Part shown: one piece after another, positions 8,905-17,621 of the stretch
How positions within the stretch are numbered: the first letter of the stretch is position 1
Layout: every line of letters begins with the position of its first letter
DNA from: Muribaculaceae bacterium
Lineage (GTDB): Bacteria > Bacteroidota > Bacteroidia > Bacteroidales > Muribaculaceae
Reading direction: 5' to 3'
Length of the DNA: 64,000 nt
NCBI GenBank assembly: GCA_017624155.1
Contig: JAGANS010000036.1
Span: 62,001 to 126,000 of the forward strand
The notes under the pieces: model-generated
What the model saw: only the letters and a program-made list of their open reading frames with translations
Told to the model about the DNA's origin: nothing
Databases searched by the model: none
Program-made: the position numbers and the translations under genes

Positions 8905-11091
8905 ATGAAGACACAATATATATTACCACTTTTCATAGCTGCCGCATCACTCGCCGCTTCGGCGGCAAATCCCGTTGTGCGTGATATGGCACAATATGTG
9001 TATCCCGAAAACGTAGCCGCAACCCCGGCCGGCTTCACCTACCTGCCGGACGGTGAATCGTATGCAATGCTGTCGCCCGACGGCAAATCCGTCATTAAAT
9101 ACGATATAAAAAGCGGTAAGGAAGTTGAGACACTGCTCGACCTCGCACATACCCGCGAGAACACGCTCGACCGTATCGAGGGCTTCACACTCAGCGACGA
9201 CGCATCCAAGATATTGGTATGGACCGGCAAAGAACCGGTATACCGCCGCTCATTTAAAGCCACATATTATACCTACGATACACGCACACGCCTGCTGCGG
9301 CCGCTGTCGGGTCGTTTCGCAACTCAGCAGGCGCCGATTTTCTCGCCCGACGGCCGCATGGTGGCTTTCGTAGCCGAGAATAACATATACGTGCGCAAAC
9401 TCGACTACCAGACCGAAATCGCCGTCACAGAGGATGGCTTGCGGAACAGCATCATCAACGGCGTGCCAGACTGGACATACGAGGAGGAATTCCAGACGAC
9501 CTGCTCCATGGCGTGGGCTCCCGACAACCTCACCCTGTGTTACCTGCGCTATGACGAGTCGGACGTTCCTGTCTACGACATGCAGCGCTACGGCGGTGCA
9601 TGCCAGACCGACCCCGCCGCGGAGCTCTATCCCGTAACCTGGAGCTATAAATATCCCGTGGCCGGCAAGACTAACTCAACAGTCTCCCTCCACAGCTATG
9701 ATGTGGAAACGCGCAAAATTAAGGAGATTGAGCTTCCTGACGCACGTATCGAATATATACCACGCATACAATACGGACCCGATGCCCAGTCGCTCATCGT
9801 TGCGACACTCAACCGCGATCAGAACCATTATGAGATTTACCGCGTCAACCCCAAATCGACTGTCGCAAAATCCATATACAACGAAGATTCCAAATCATGG
9901 ATAGATCCGGCAAGTTATGAGTCGCTGTGGCTCGGCAAGGACTGTTTCGTTGTGAATTCCTGGAAATCGGGCTACAACCGGCTGTATTTCTATACCTATG
10001 CCGGCGCACCTATACGCGAAATCGGCGAGGACAGTCACGACATTACGGCATATTACGGCTCCGATGCATTGGGCAATCACTACTATCAGGCAGCCTGCCC
10101 CACCCCGCTCGACCGCACAATCCGACGCATCGACCGCAAAGGTGTCACCACTGTCGTATCAGCCTCGGAAGGAACCTCTGCGGGCAAGTTTTCTCCAGGC
10201 TGCAAGTATATGATGCTGTCGCACAGCACCACCGAGACTGTTCCGCAGTACAGTTTCTGTACATCGGCGGGCAAGAGCCTGCGCACGCTTGTCGACAATG
10301 CGACATTCGCAGCCAAGGCCATGCCGCTACACGCAGCCCGCGAATTCTTCACAATGCCTGCTGACGGCGGCCTGCAGCTCAACGGATATATCATAAAACC
10401 GGCTGGATTCAGCCCGTCGCACAAATATCCCGTGATAATGTATCAGTACAGCGGACCCGGCTCGCAGGAGGTGATCAACCGATGGACACTCGACTGGCAG
10501 GACGCCTTTGCAAAGGCAGGATACATAATAGTCTGTGTCGACGGCCGTGGCACAGGTGGCCGAGGCCGCGATTTCTGCGACATTGTATACCGCAATCTCG
10601 GCCATTATGAAACAATCGACCAGATTGCCGCCGCACGGTATGCCGCATCGCTGCCGTATGCCGATGCTTCGCGCATAGGCATCTTCGGGTGGAGCTACGG
10701 CGGCTATGAGACACTGATGGCCGCTACTGCCCAGGATTCGCCTTACGCCGCCGCTGTAGCGGTCGCCCCTGTCACCGACTGGCGATTCTACGACACAGTC
10801 TATGCCGAACGCTATATGCTTACACCTCAGCAGAACGAAGACGGATACCGCAACTCGGCGCCACTGTGGCGCACATCGTCGCTCAAATGCCCATTGCTTA
10901 TAATGTACGGCACATCCGACGACAACGTGCATCCGGCCAACTCGCTCGAATTCGTTTCACGGCTGGAACGTCAGGGCGATATATGCGACATGCTTGTATT
11001 CCCAAATATGAATCACTCGATAAACGGCTGCAACTCGCGTTCGGTAGTATACGGCAAGATGTTGCACTGGTTTAACAATAACATGCGCTGA
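8905..11091 (+). CDS. Dipeptidyl peptidase IV family serine peptidase (S9B)
   Basis: 728 aa, signal peptide (LFIAAASLAASAA). The N-terminal two-thirds is the DPP-IV beta-propeller, with the glutamate motif DWTYEEEF that anchors the substrate N-terminus. The C-terminal alpha/beta-hydrolase domain carries the triad S597 (GWSYGG), D672 (GTSDDN) and H704 (NMNHS). Length equals that of secreted Bacteroidota DPP-IV. It removes X-Pro or X-Ala dipeptides from peptides in the periplasm or outside. It follows the coiled-coil gene by 18 bases and precedes a membrane-protein gene by two. Confidence 0.95.
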   Translation: MKTQYILPLFIAAASLAASAANPVVRDMAQYVYPENVAATPAGFTYLPDGESYAMLSPDGKSVIKYDIKSGKEVETLLDLAHTRENTLDRIEGFTLSDDASKILVWTGKEPVYRRSFKATYYTYDTRTRLLRPLSGRFATQQAPIFSPDGRMVAFVAENNIYVRKLDYQTEIAVTEDGLRNSIINGVPDWTYEEEFQTTCSMAWAPDNLTLCYLRYDESDVPVYDMQRYGGACQTDPAAELYPVTWSYKYPVAGKTNSTVSLHSYDVETRKIKEIELPDARIEYIPRIQYGPDAQSLIVATLNRDQNHYEIYRVNPKSTVAKSIYNEDSKSWIDPASYESLWLGKDCFVVNSWKSGYNRLYFYTYAGAPIREIGEDSHDITAYYGSDALGNHYYQAACPTPLDRTIRRIDRKGVTTVVSASEGTSAGKFSPGCKYMMLSHSTTETVPQYSFCTSAGKSLRTLVDNATFAAKAMPLHAAREFFTMPADGGLQLNGYIIKPAGFSPSHKYPVIMYQYSGPGSQEVINRWTLDWQDAFAKAGYIIVCVDGRGTGGRGRDFCDIVYRNLGHYETIDQIAAARYAASLPYADASRIGIFGWSYGGYETLMAATAQDSPYAAAVAVAPVTDWRFYDTVYAERYMLTPQQNEDGYRNSAPLWRTSSLKCPLLIMYGTSDDNVHPANSLEFVSRLERQGDICDMLVFPNMNHSINGCNSRSVVYGKMLHWFNNNMR

Positions 11092-11093
11092 TC

Positions 11094-12386
11094 ATGAACG
11101 AAAACAGCCCGAATCTTACCCGCCGCCTCGTCGGCTCGCTATGGGTCAACTGGGCGATTGCATTCGGAGCGATTGCCCTTGAACTGCTCCTGCCACGTCT
11201 GATATCCAAGGCATGGCTGCCATTACCTGTGTTTGCCTTAGCTTATGCCGAACTGGTGTATATGCGCACACAGCAGGCCCGCGAATCGCTGAGTTGCACC
11301 GCGATGCTGAAAGTGTCGACGCTCACGCTATTCTGGTCGGCCTTAATAATGCTGATAATTAATATACTCAACTCCGAAATGCTGTTTGACAATCTCATCA
11401 ACTGGTCGAACAGCAATAAAGAGATACCGTATATCACCTGCCTTGTCGTATTCCCGACGATGATAATAACGGCATTGTGGGTAATGGCCGGCGGTTACAT
11501 TCAGAACAGACAAGACCCCTATGGCTCGCAAGCCGAAATTCGCGAGGGAAACGGAGTCGTTTCCACACTTTTCAGTCGCGAGAGCCGATATCAGGTTCAG
11601 CTCATGCTCTATGTGGCCCTGGGCTTCTCGGGCGTTGAATGGTGGTACTACTTCAAGTATTATTTCAACGTGAATCTGAATACGCCCGATGTGTTCTTCT
11701 TCAACTGGATGCCGATCGCATTTTATTTTCTGTCACTGTTCTTTATATGGAGTCGCTATCAGAATATGGCGGCCATAATTGGCCCCATAGCCGAGAACGC
11801 ACTGCACAACGGTATAGCGGTGCGCTATCTCGTAATTTCCGGTGACCGTATGCTGCTTGCCATCAACGAATACGACCGTTGGGACACACCCGCTATAACC
11901 AGGCTTGGCACTCTTTCACAAATAAATGATCAGACTGTGCGCGACGCATTCGGGCGCATCTCCGGATGTGAGAATTTTGGCATGCGCTTCCTGTATGATA
12001 CCGGCTTTGACAAAACAGTCCCCGAAGTAAAGCATTATGCCGTATTTCTCGACAAAGAAGAATATCCGGCCGAATCGGCCCTTGACAGCTGGTTCTCACT
12101 CGATCAGATCGACCGCTTCATTAAAGCCGCAAGGTTATCAGCCGAACTTGCCGACGAGATTTACCGCATTTTCACTATCACGATGGCCTGGAAAACTTAC
12201 GACCGTCAGGGACGCCGGCTTTATCCGATCAAGCATTATCGTCCCACATTCCGCCTGCGCGACCTTAAGGACTGGGACGTCGACTACAGTGACTTGTCAT
12301 GGATGTCCATCGCCGAGAACAACCAGGACCGGCCGTTTTTCCATACCCGCCGCCTTTGGCGTAAAATCACCGGTCTGAAGGCGTGA
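11094..12386 (+). CDS. Multi-pass membrane protein, unknown function
   Basis: 430 aa. The first half has about six hydrophobic segments (near residues 20-60, 75-95, 115-132, 165-185, 203-220), with a Trp/Tyr-rich motif VEWWYYFKYYF in one loop. The second half (about 225-430) is soluble, with clustered aromatic and charged residues and no motif I recognise. There is no signal peptide. Its TGA shares one base with the miaA ATG (TGATG), so it is translated just before miaA. No function can be assigned. Confidence 0.75.
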   Translation: MNENSPNLTRRLVGSLWVNWAIAFGAIALELLLPRLISKAWLPLPVFALAYAELVYMRTQQARESLSCTAMLKVSTLTLFWSALIMLIINILNSEMLFDNLINWSNSNKEIPYITCLVVFPTMIITALWVMAGGYIQNRQDPYGSQAEIREGNGVVSTLFSRESRYQVQLMLYVALGFSGVEWWYYFKYYFNVNLNTPDVFFFNWMPIAFYFLSLFFIWSRYQNMAAIIGPIAENALHNGIAVRYLVISGDRMLLAINEYDRWDTPAITRLGTLSQINDQTVRDAFGRISGCENFGMRFLYDTGFDKTVPEVKHYAVFLDKEEYPAESALDSWFSLDQIDRFIKAARLSAELADEIYRIFTITMAWKTYDRQGRRLYPIKHYRPTFRLRDLKDWDVDYSDLSWMSIAENNQDRPFFHTRRLWRKITGLKA

Positions 12387-13294
12387 TGAATGACCAAAAG
12401 ATACTCGTAATCACCGGCCCCACCGCGTCAGGAAAGACGACACTCGGAGTAGCATGCGCACGGGCATTTGGCGGGGAAATCGTCAGCGCCGACTCGCGTC
12501 AGTTATACCGCGGCATGGATCTCGGTACAGGTAAAGATTTAGAAGAGTATGGCGACGTGCCATATCACATGATTGACATCGTCCCTGCCGGATACCATTA
12601 CAACCTGTTTGAATATCTGCGCGATGCCCGCGCAGCAATAGCCGGTATCAGCGGCCGCGGCCGCATGCCTGTGATTGTAGGCGGCACAGGGTTGTATGTC
12701 GAATCTCTGCTCAACGGCTTTTACCTTCCGGAAGTGCCTGTCAACGCTCCGTTGCGGGCATCACTTCAGGACAAGAGTCTCGAAGAACTCACGGCCATAT
12801 TGTCATCGATGAAGAAGCTCCACAACACTACCGACGTGGATACTGCCAAGCGTGCCATCCGTGCTATCGAGATCGCCACTTATTATCATGATCATCCCGA
12901 AGAAGCCGCCGGGACAAAGCCCCGACCGATCGACAATGCCGTGATAGTAGGCGTGGATATTCCGCGCGACGAACGCCGCAAACGTATATCTCACCGCCTT
13001 AAGGCTCGTATCGATGCCGGCATGATCGACGAGGTTAAATCGCTCATCGCCTCGGGTGTGCATCCCGACGACCTGATTTATTACGGACTTGAATACAAAT
13101 ATCTGACCGAATTCGTAATCGGACGGATAAGCTACTGCGAAATGATCGTACAGCTCGAGACAGCAATACATCAGTTCGCCAAAAGGCAGATGACCTGGTT
13201 TCGCGGGATGGAACGGCGCGGCCATCACATCCACTGGATTCCATACAACACACCTGCAGATGAATTCGTAAGCATGGTAAATGATTTACTATGA
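12386..13294 (+). CDS. miaA: tRNA dimethylallyltransferase
   Basis: 302 aa from the ATG at 12386; a GTG one codon earlier is possible but the ATG that overlaps the previous stop is the better start. MiaA transfers dimethylallyl from DMAPP to N6 of A37 in tRNAs reading UNN codons. Visible signatures: P-loop GPTASGKT (residues 11-18), SADSRQLYRGMDLGTGK, and VGGTGLYVESLLNG. The C-terminal part keeps RQMTWFRGM, the tRNA-contact motif. The stop overlaps the next start (ATGA). Confidence 0.97.
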   Translation: MNDQKILVITGPTASGKTTLGVACARAFGGEIVSADSRQLYRGMDLGTGKDLEEYGDVPYHMIDIVPAGYHYNLFEYLRDARAAIAGISGRGRMPVIVGGTGLYVESLLNGFYLPEVPVNAPLRASLQDKSLEELTAILSSMKKLHNTTDVDTAKRAIRAIEIATYYHDHPEEAAGTKPRPIDNAVIVGVDIPRDERRKRISHRLKARIDAGMIDEVKSLIASGVHPDDLIYYGLEYKYLTEFVIGRISYCEMIVQLETAIHQFAKRQMTWFRGMERRGHHIHWIPYNTPADEFVSMVNDLL

Positions 13295-14214
13295 CAATGC
13301 GCACCATTCTCGCAATAATCCTGAGTACAATGACGCTACCGGCGGTCTTCGCATGGGAACACGTCGGAGCCGACAGCTACAAGTTCACCTACCACTGCCG
13401 CTTCGCGTCGCACCCGGGCGGTCATTTTGGCATCCGCATCGCCGGACAGGACACCGCCGAATGGCGCAGTGTGACCGTACGGGTTCCTGATGTCGACATC
13501 GACGACGTGTTCAACCGAGGCGAAGTCAACATTATTTATTCTCATAAAACACCCGGAGCGAAAGAGCGCACCGACTCGACAATCCGCGTTCCGTTCATAG
13601 CCGCCAGCGACCGCTTCCCCGAGCTGTCCCTGCGTCTAAGTTCCTACAACGACCGACTGACAATAACATTCGGTGAGAAGGAACCCGTATACCGCTCAGT
13701 CATCACAATCGACAATACACAGCCCGTTTCACTCAAATACTCACACGATAAAAAGACACGGCCGATACGCCATACCCTGCGCAGCACATTATACCCGACG
13801 ATAGCACAGGGACCGTTCGACAACATAGACTCGCTCAAGGCATATACCGCTGCCAGCGAGGACATATACGAGGGCATTTGGCGATACTATGACCGCAGCT
13901 TCAACCCGTTCAAAGTGCCCGATGAAGGCCGATACAACATCGCCACCATAAAGACCGACGACGGATACAGAATCATCTATCTGTCGACCGACGACAATAT
14001 ACCCACACGCCTGAGACCACTCGACATCAAAGGCAATCTTAACGACAGCGGATTCGACGGCATATTCAACCTTCAGTGGCTCGATGCGCAGGGCTGGCCG
14101 GCCGACCGCTATGCATCGGCGCAGTTTGAGGGCAACCTGCTTACCCTGCGATTCCCCACACTCGATGTGACATTGCGCTTCGCACGTGTAAAACAAAACG
14201 ACAACCAGCCATAA
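13291..14214 (+). CDS. Secreted protein of unknown function
   Basis: 307 aa with a signal peptide ([16 protein letters not shown]). The mature part is rich in beta-strand-like alternation and aromatic residues ([22 protein letters not shown]). No enzyme motif is seen. It lies between miaA (four-base overlap) and recR (one-base overlap), so it is co-transcribed with housekeeping genes. I cannot name its family. Confidence 0.7.
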   Translation: MTMRTILAIILSTMTLPAVFAWEHVGADSYKFTYHCRFASHPGGHFGIRIAGQDTAEWRSVTVRVPDVDIDDVFNRGEVNIIYSHKTPGAKERTDSTIRVPFIAASDRFPELSLRLSSYNDRLTITFGEKEPVYRSVITIDNTQPVSLKYSHDKKTRPIRHTLRSTLYPTIAQGPFDNIDSLKAYTAASEDIYEGIWRYYDRSFNPFKVPDEGRYNIATIKTDDGYRIIYLSTDDNIPTRLRPLDIKGNLNDSGFDGIFNLQWLDAQGWPADRYASAQFEGNLLTLRFPTLDVTLRFARVKQNDNQP

Positions 14215-14828
14215 TGGAAGAATTCTCATCCACGCTACTCGAAAACGCCGTCAATGAGCTGTCGCGCCTGCCTGGAATAGGCCGCAAAACAGCCCTGCGA
14301 CTGGCTTTATACATACTGCGTCGCGACGAACGCGAGGCAAACTCCCTGGGCCAAAGTATCATCGACCTGCGGAAAGGAATAAAATACTGCCATATATGCC
14401 ACAATATCAGCGAAACTGACACATGCCCCATCTGCGCCGACACACGACGCGACAGCACTACGATCTGCGTGGTGGAAAACGTCCGCGACGTTCTCAGCAT
14501 CGAGCGCACAGGACGCTTCACCGGCCTTTATCACGTGCTCGGCGGAGTAATATCTCCTATCGACGGAATCGGCCCCGACCGACTCGAGATCGCAAGCCTT
14601 GCACAGCGTGTCGCCGAGCAGGACATCAGGGAAGTAATTCTCGCTCTCTCACCGACAATGGAAGGCGACACAACAGCCTATTACATCTATCGCCTGCTCA
14701 CGGGATCCGCCGATGCAAAGCCGACAATCACCCGCCTCGCACGCGGTGTCGCAGTTGGCAACGAACTCGAATATACCGATGAACTCACCCTCGGACGCTC
14801 GATAATCGACCGCCGCCCATTTGAATAA
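14214..14828 (+). CDS. recR: Recombination protein RecR
   Basis: 204 aa, standard size. RecR works with RecO (and RecF) to load RecA at gaps. Helix-hairpin-helix [11 protein letters not shown] at about 19-29, the C4 zinc finger C59, C62, C71, C74, then the Toprim domain beginning near residue 83 ([10 protein letters not shown]) with [14 protein letters not shown]. The start overlaps the previous stop (TAATG). Confidence 0.97.
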   Translation: MEEFSSTLLENAVNELSRLPGIGRKTALRLALYILRRDEREANSLGQSIIDLRKGIKYCHICHNISETDTCPICADTRRDSTTICVVENVRDVLSIERTGRFTGLYHVLGGVISPIDGIGPDRLEIASLAQRVAEQDIREVILALSPTMEGDTTAYYIYRLLTGSADAKPTITRLARGVAVGNELEYTDELTLGRSIIDRRPFE

Positions 14829-14831
14829 ACA

Positions 14832-15329
14832 ATGATAAAGCTACGAGCCCCCGAGCAGAACGACACAGACCTGCTTTTTCTTTGGGAAAACGATTCCAAC
14901 CTGTTTGAATCCCTGCCACAAGCCGCACCCGTTTCAAGATATCAGGTGTGGCAATACATACAGAACTACCAGGCCGATCCATTTGCCACAGGCGAACTCC
15001 GCATGATGATCACCGACAGCGATATCACAGTCGGCCACGTCGACATCTTCGACTTCTCCCCCACCGACCGCCGCGCCGGTATCGGTATCTATATAGACAA
15101 CCGCTACCGCCACCGTGGTATAGCCACCCATGCCCTGATGCAACTCGAGCAATACGCCACAGCGACACTCGGCATGCATCAGCTATGGGCAATCATAGCA
15201 ATCGACAATGCAGCATCTATTGCCTTGTTTACCAAGACCGGATACCGCAGCTCAGGCCGCCTGCGATCATGGATACGCCGTGGAAGCCAGTACACCGACG
15301 CCCTCGTCTTCCAAAAATTATTTCCATAA
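14832..15329 (+). CDS. GNAT acetyltransferase, RimJ/RimL type
   Basis: 165 aa. Begins with the RimL-like opening IKLRAPEQNDTDLLFLWEND and has the acetyl-CoA loop of motif A near residue 95 (RHRGIATHAL), followed by IDNAASIALFTKTGY, the usual motif B. It probably acetylates an amino group on a small molecule or protein N-terminus; substrate not predictable. It is the last gene of the plus-strand run, four bases after recR. Confidence 0.85.
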   Translation: MIKLRAPEQNDTDLLFLWENDSNLFESLPQAAPVSRYQVWQYIQNYQADPFATGELRMMITDSDITVGHVDIFDFSPTDRRAGIGIYIDNRYRHRGIATHALMQLEQYATATLGMHQLWAIIAIDNAASIALFTKTGYRSSGRLRSWIRRGSQYTDALVFQKLFP

Positions 15330-15342
15330 AAGTGCATTAAAC

Positions 15343-15374
15343 CTTGCACAAATCAAAAAAAGTCACTAAATTTG
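15343..15374 (+). promoter_or_regulatory. tRNA promoter
   Basis: CTTG at 15343-15346, a 20-base spacer, and TAAATTTG at 15367-15374, a good match to the Bacteroidota -33/-7 pattern. Predicted start lies just before the tRNA at 15386. Confidence 0.75.
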
Positions 15375-15385
15375 CACCCGCAAAC

Positions 15386-15459
15386 GGTCCTATAGCTCAG
15401 TTGGTCAGAGCACCTGACTCATAATCAGGGAGTCCTAGGTTCAAGCCCTAGTGGGACCA
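15386..15459 (+). tRNA. tRNA with CAT anticodon, probably elongator tRNA-Met
   Basis: 74 nt cloverleaf: acceptor GGTCCTA with TGGGACC plus discriminator A, D-loop AGCTCAGTTGGTCAGAGC, anticodon stem CCTGA/TCAGG with loop CTCATAA, T-stem CTAGG/CCTAG around TTCAAGC. The 3' CCA is not encoded. CAT can also belong to the lysidine-modified tRNA-Ile; the initiator form is unlikely because the first acceptor pair is G-C. The 3' end is next to an accessory island. Confidence 0.9.
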
Positions 15460-15472
15460 CTTCTTAGAAATC

Positions 15473-15510
15473 AAGCAGTTACGAAACGAATCGTAGCTGC
15501 TTTTTCTTTT
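15473..15510 (+). terminator. Terminator after the tRNA
   Basis: Stem AAGCAGTTACGA with TCGTAGCTGCTT (one G-T pair), six-base loop, then TTTTTCTTTT. Confidence 0.85.
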
Positions 15511-15514
15511 ACTT

Positions 15515-15609
15515 TGAACACAAATTTGAACACAACTCGCCGCCAACTCGTTTCAATCGCCAATGGCAGTCCCCTGTGCTCATGCCCCTGTGTTCAAATT
15601 CTGTGTTCA
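15515..15609. repeat. Inverted pair of TGAACACA direct repeats, attachment-site-like
   Basis: 15515-15534 contains two TGAACACA units four bases apart; 15589-15609 is the same arrangement on the other strand with one extra base. Spacer 15535-15588. Located 56 bases past the tRNA, this arrangement resembles recombinase arm or core binding sites. The 15460-15867 gap holds no convincing gene; besides this repeat it has hairpins at 15684-15725 (CGGGC/GCCCG with GGTT/AACC flanks) and 15741-15777, and repeat R1. Confidence 0.5.
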
Positions 15610-15740
15610 GATAGTGGCTGATGAAAAGAAAATAATAAGGGAGAATGCTTTTTCTTTTGCCCAGCCTTATATACTTATATATAGGTTTAGGTTTATCCGG
15701 GCATATATAAAGCCCGAACCAAACCAAAAATACAAAAGGC

Positions 15741-15777
15741 GAGCCTCGGATCCAATTACAAGTTGGTGCCGAAGCTC
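15741..15777 (-). terminator. Probable terminator of the island operon
   Basis: On the minus strand, stems GAGC/GCTC, TCGG/CCGA and CCAA/TTGG stack with small internal mismatches and are followed by CTTTTGTATTTTTGG. It lies 91 bases after the stop of the last operon gene. Confidence 0.5.
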
Positions 15778-15807
15778 GTTGAACCCACGCGATGCGTGTA
15801 TGAGTTA

Positions 15808-15864
15808 GCCGGACGGTCGAGACCTCAGGCTCGATTCACGAAAGCGCGGCGGCGGTGCCGCAAC
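15808..15864. repeat. 57-bp island repeat, copy R1
   Basis: Matches 18562-18618 at 50 of 57 positions in the same orientation. It contains the small palindrome GGTC-GA-GACC and the hairpin GCGGC-GGT-GCCGC. It sits just past the stop of the last gene of the minus-strand operon. Confidence 0.8.
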
Positions 15865-15867
15865 TCC

Positions 15868-16161
15868 CTAATCTGGTTTCATTCTAAATGCGTCAACATC
15901 TGATGTAACTGAGTATGCCAATATTGCTAACCCGATAAAACCAAGAACAGCAATAAATAAAAAAGTTCCGGAAATTATTTGAATATGTGCTGAGTCTTGT
16001 TCAAATATCCTTTCGTATTTAATTCTTATGAAAATAGAAATGAAAGAAATAAGGCAAAAACAGAGTAATCCGTACCCCCATATGGAAAACCAAAAGAAGG
16101 AAGTCACAAAAAGGGCAATAGAAATCAATGCAGAAATTAAGATGACGAGTTTATGAGGCAT
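15868..16161 (-). CDS. Small membrane protein, unknown
   Basis: 97 aa, three hydrophobic segments (about 5-26, 28-48, 61-86) separated by a short basic loop (RIKYERIFEQ) and ending in a short polar tail. No family recognised. It starts eight bases after the preceding gene and is the last gene of the five-gene operon, so it may be the membrane component of that system. AT-rich codon use matches its neighbours. Confidence 0.6.
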   Translation of the reverse strand: MPHKLVILISALISIALFVTSFFWFSIWGYGLLCFCLISFISIFIRIKYERIFEQDSAHIQIISGTFLFIAVLGFIGLAILAYSVTSDVDAFRMKPD

Positions 16162-16169
16162 ATATATTA

Positions 16170-17462
16170 TTATGGAAGGTCATCATATATATTTCGCATA
16201 CTCTCCGGCAATAGACCAAGTTCATGTCCAAGAATCCATACCTTATGCTGAGTTGACTTAAACGCAGACATAGCCTTGTCGAGCAAAACATTTACGTCAT
16301 AGCCTGCTTTCCATAACGAATTTACTTTGTCATTCTCGCCAAATATTGCAGTGTTCTGCAAAGGAGTAAGCAAAAGGAAATTTGCGATGAGAGCAAAGAA
16401 TGTAAGATTTGCCGCTTCTTCTTTAGAGTAAATGAACAATTCATAAACACTATTAGGCGTCAAGCGAACACCGTAATCATTTCGGTGTTCAGAAATATAC
16501 TTTGGCTCTACCTCTTGTTGATTAAGAGAATCGGTTTTAACAGTAGTTATTTTGTCCTTTGCATCGATAAATAACGCGATTTTGTAATCAGAGCCATCTT
16601 TGCGCCGTATTGTAGAAATTTTCATTCGACCAAATTTCTGGGCGAAATCTATGAGCCTAAATCGCTCGGGACTATCTAATGTAGCAACGCGTTTATCGTA
16701 TTCGTGTATATAATTAGATATACGAGAAGAAATAAAAGATGCATCTATTGTGTTACTCCAGTCTGGGTTAGAGTATATAGCGTTAGCTATATCATCGTCT
16801 TTAATATATCCTCTGAACATTGAAGCGATAAGGAGGGCACATTCAGCTTTTCCAGCATCTGATAATGGGAAAAAGTCTTGTTGAAACCATTCGATACCAG
16901 CTTCCAAGAGCATTTCGATGCTATCGATGCGATCTGATGTGTTGGATGTAGATTTCTTATTAGCCGAAGAAGTTGTGGATGCATTATCTCCGAGTGCGAT
17001 TTCCAAAGCCCTTTCAGTAAACTCTTGTGGACTACTTACAAAACCAAAATTAGCTCGGTTTCCAACGGTTGGAGACACAAGAGCAAATTCGTTATCAAAA
17101 GAAATCTCCATTGTAAAGTAATGGGCGTGTTTCTTTTTTTCGTTCACAACAATAATGGCACTATAGGCTTGTGAAAGACCGCCGTTATTAGGGATTGATA
17201 TTGCAAATAGTTTAATATGTGGATATTTCTTGCTATCTGCAATTCCATATTCGACTTTTTTAGCATATAGAGCATAGCCGGGATGATCCTTAATAATTTG
17301 CGGAATATCGAAAACTTTGGTTATGGCACATTGACCCTGATTATACTTTTGAATTATATTAGGAATATATTCAAAAGCGTAGAAATAGTTAAACTCCAAA
17401 ATACCGATAGGCTTGGAGTCAGATTCTGAGGTGGAGCCAAATAGTTTAGATAAGATGCTCAT
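16170..17462 (-). CDS. Unknown cytoplasmic protein of the island operon
   Basis: 430 aa from the ATG at 17462. A start nine codons earlier exists, but 17462 lies one base after the stop of the 51-aa gene, the usual spacing in this operon. No signal peptide. An N-terminal domain (about 1-150) ends near a Ser/Thr/Asn-rich linker (about 152-170), followed by a helical domain (about 175-430). The hydrophobic stretch LTFFALIANFLLL near residue 360 looks like a buried helix rather than a membrane anchor. No family or catalytic motif recognised. Confidence 0.65.
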   Translation of the reverse strand: MSILSKLFGSTSESDSKPIGILEFNYFYAFEYIPNIIQKYNQGQCAITKVFDIPQIIKDHPGYALYAKKVEYGIADSKKYPHIKLFAISIPNNGGLSQAYSAIIVVNEKKKHAHYFTMEISFDNEFALVSPTVGNRANFGFVSSPQEFTERALEIALGDNASTTSSANKKSTSNTSDRIDSIEMLLEAGIEWFQQDFFPLSDAGKAECALLIASMFRGYIKDDDIANAIYSNPDWSNTIDASFISSRISNYIHEYDKRVATLDSPERFRLIDFAQKFGRMKISTIRRKDGSDYKIALFIDAKDKITTVKTDSLNQQEVEPKYISEHRNDYGVRLTPNSVYELFIYSKEEAANLTFFALIANFLLLTPLQNTAIFGENDKVNSLWKAGYDVNVLLDKAMSAFKSTQHKVWILGHELGLLPESMRNIYDDLP

Positions 17463-17463
17463 A

Positions 17464-17619
17464 TCAATCCCAGTCGTTAAGATTGTCAATAAAGATGTCT
17501 ATGACGGCTTCCTCGAAGTATTCTGGAAGCTCGCCGGTGTTAATGTGGCGGTCAAAGTCCACGTTTATATCGTGAACCGGGTTGCCTTCGTACATATCCA
17601 AGTCTTCGTATTCGTCCAT
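17464..17619 (-). CDS. 51-aa acidic protein
   Basis: Starts MDEYEDLDMYEG and ends DNLNDWD before TGA. Very acidic, one predicted amphipathic helix (LPEYFEEAVIDIFIDNL). It starts two bases after the stop of the DUF4268-like gene and ends one base before the next ATG, so it fits exactly in the operon. Its size, acidity and place next to a nuclease-fold gene would suit an inhibitor or DNA-mimic partner, but that is only inference. Confidence 0.6.
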   Translation of the reverse strand: MDEYEDLDMYEGNPVHDINVDFDRHINTGELPEYFEEAVIDIFIDNLNDWD

Positions 17620-17621
17620 CG

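Noticed and set aside
15563..15808. 81-codon plus-strand frame after the tRNA
   Set aside because: It runs through the inverted repeat and hairpins, and its product is basic and without features.
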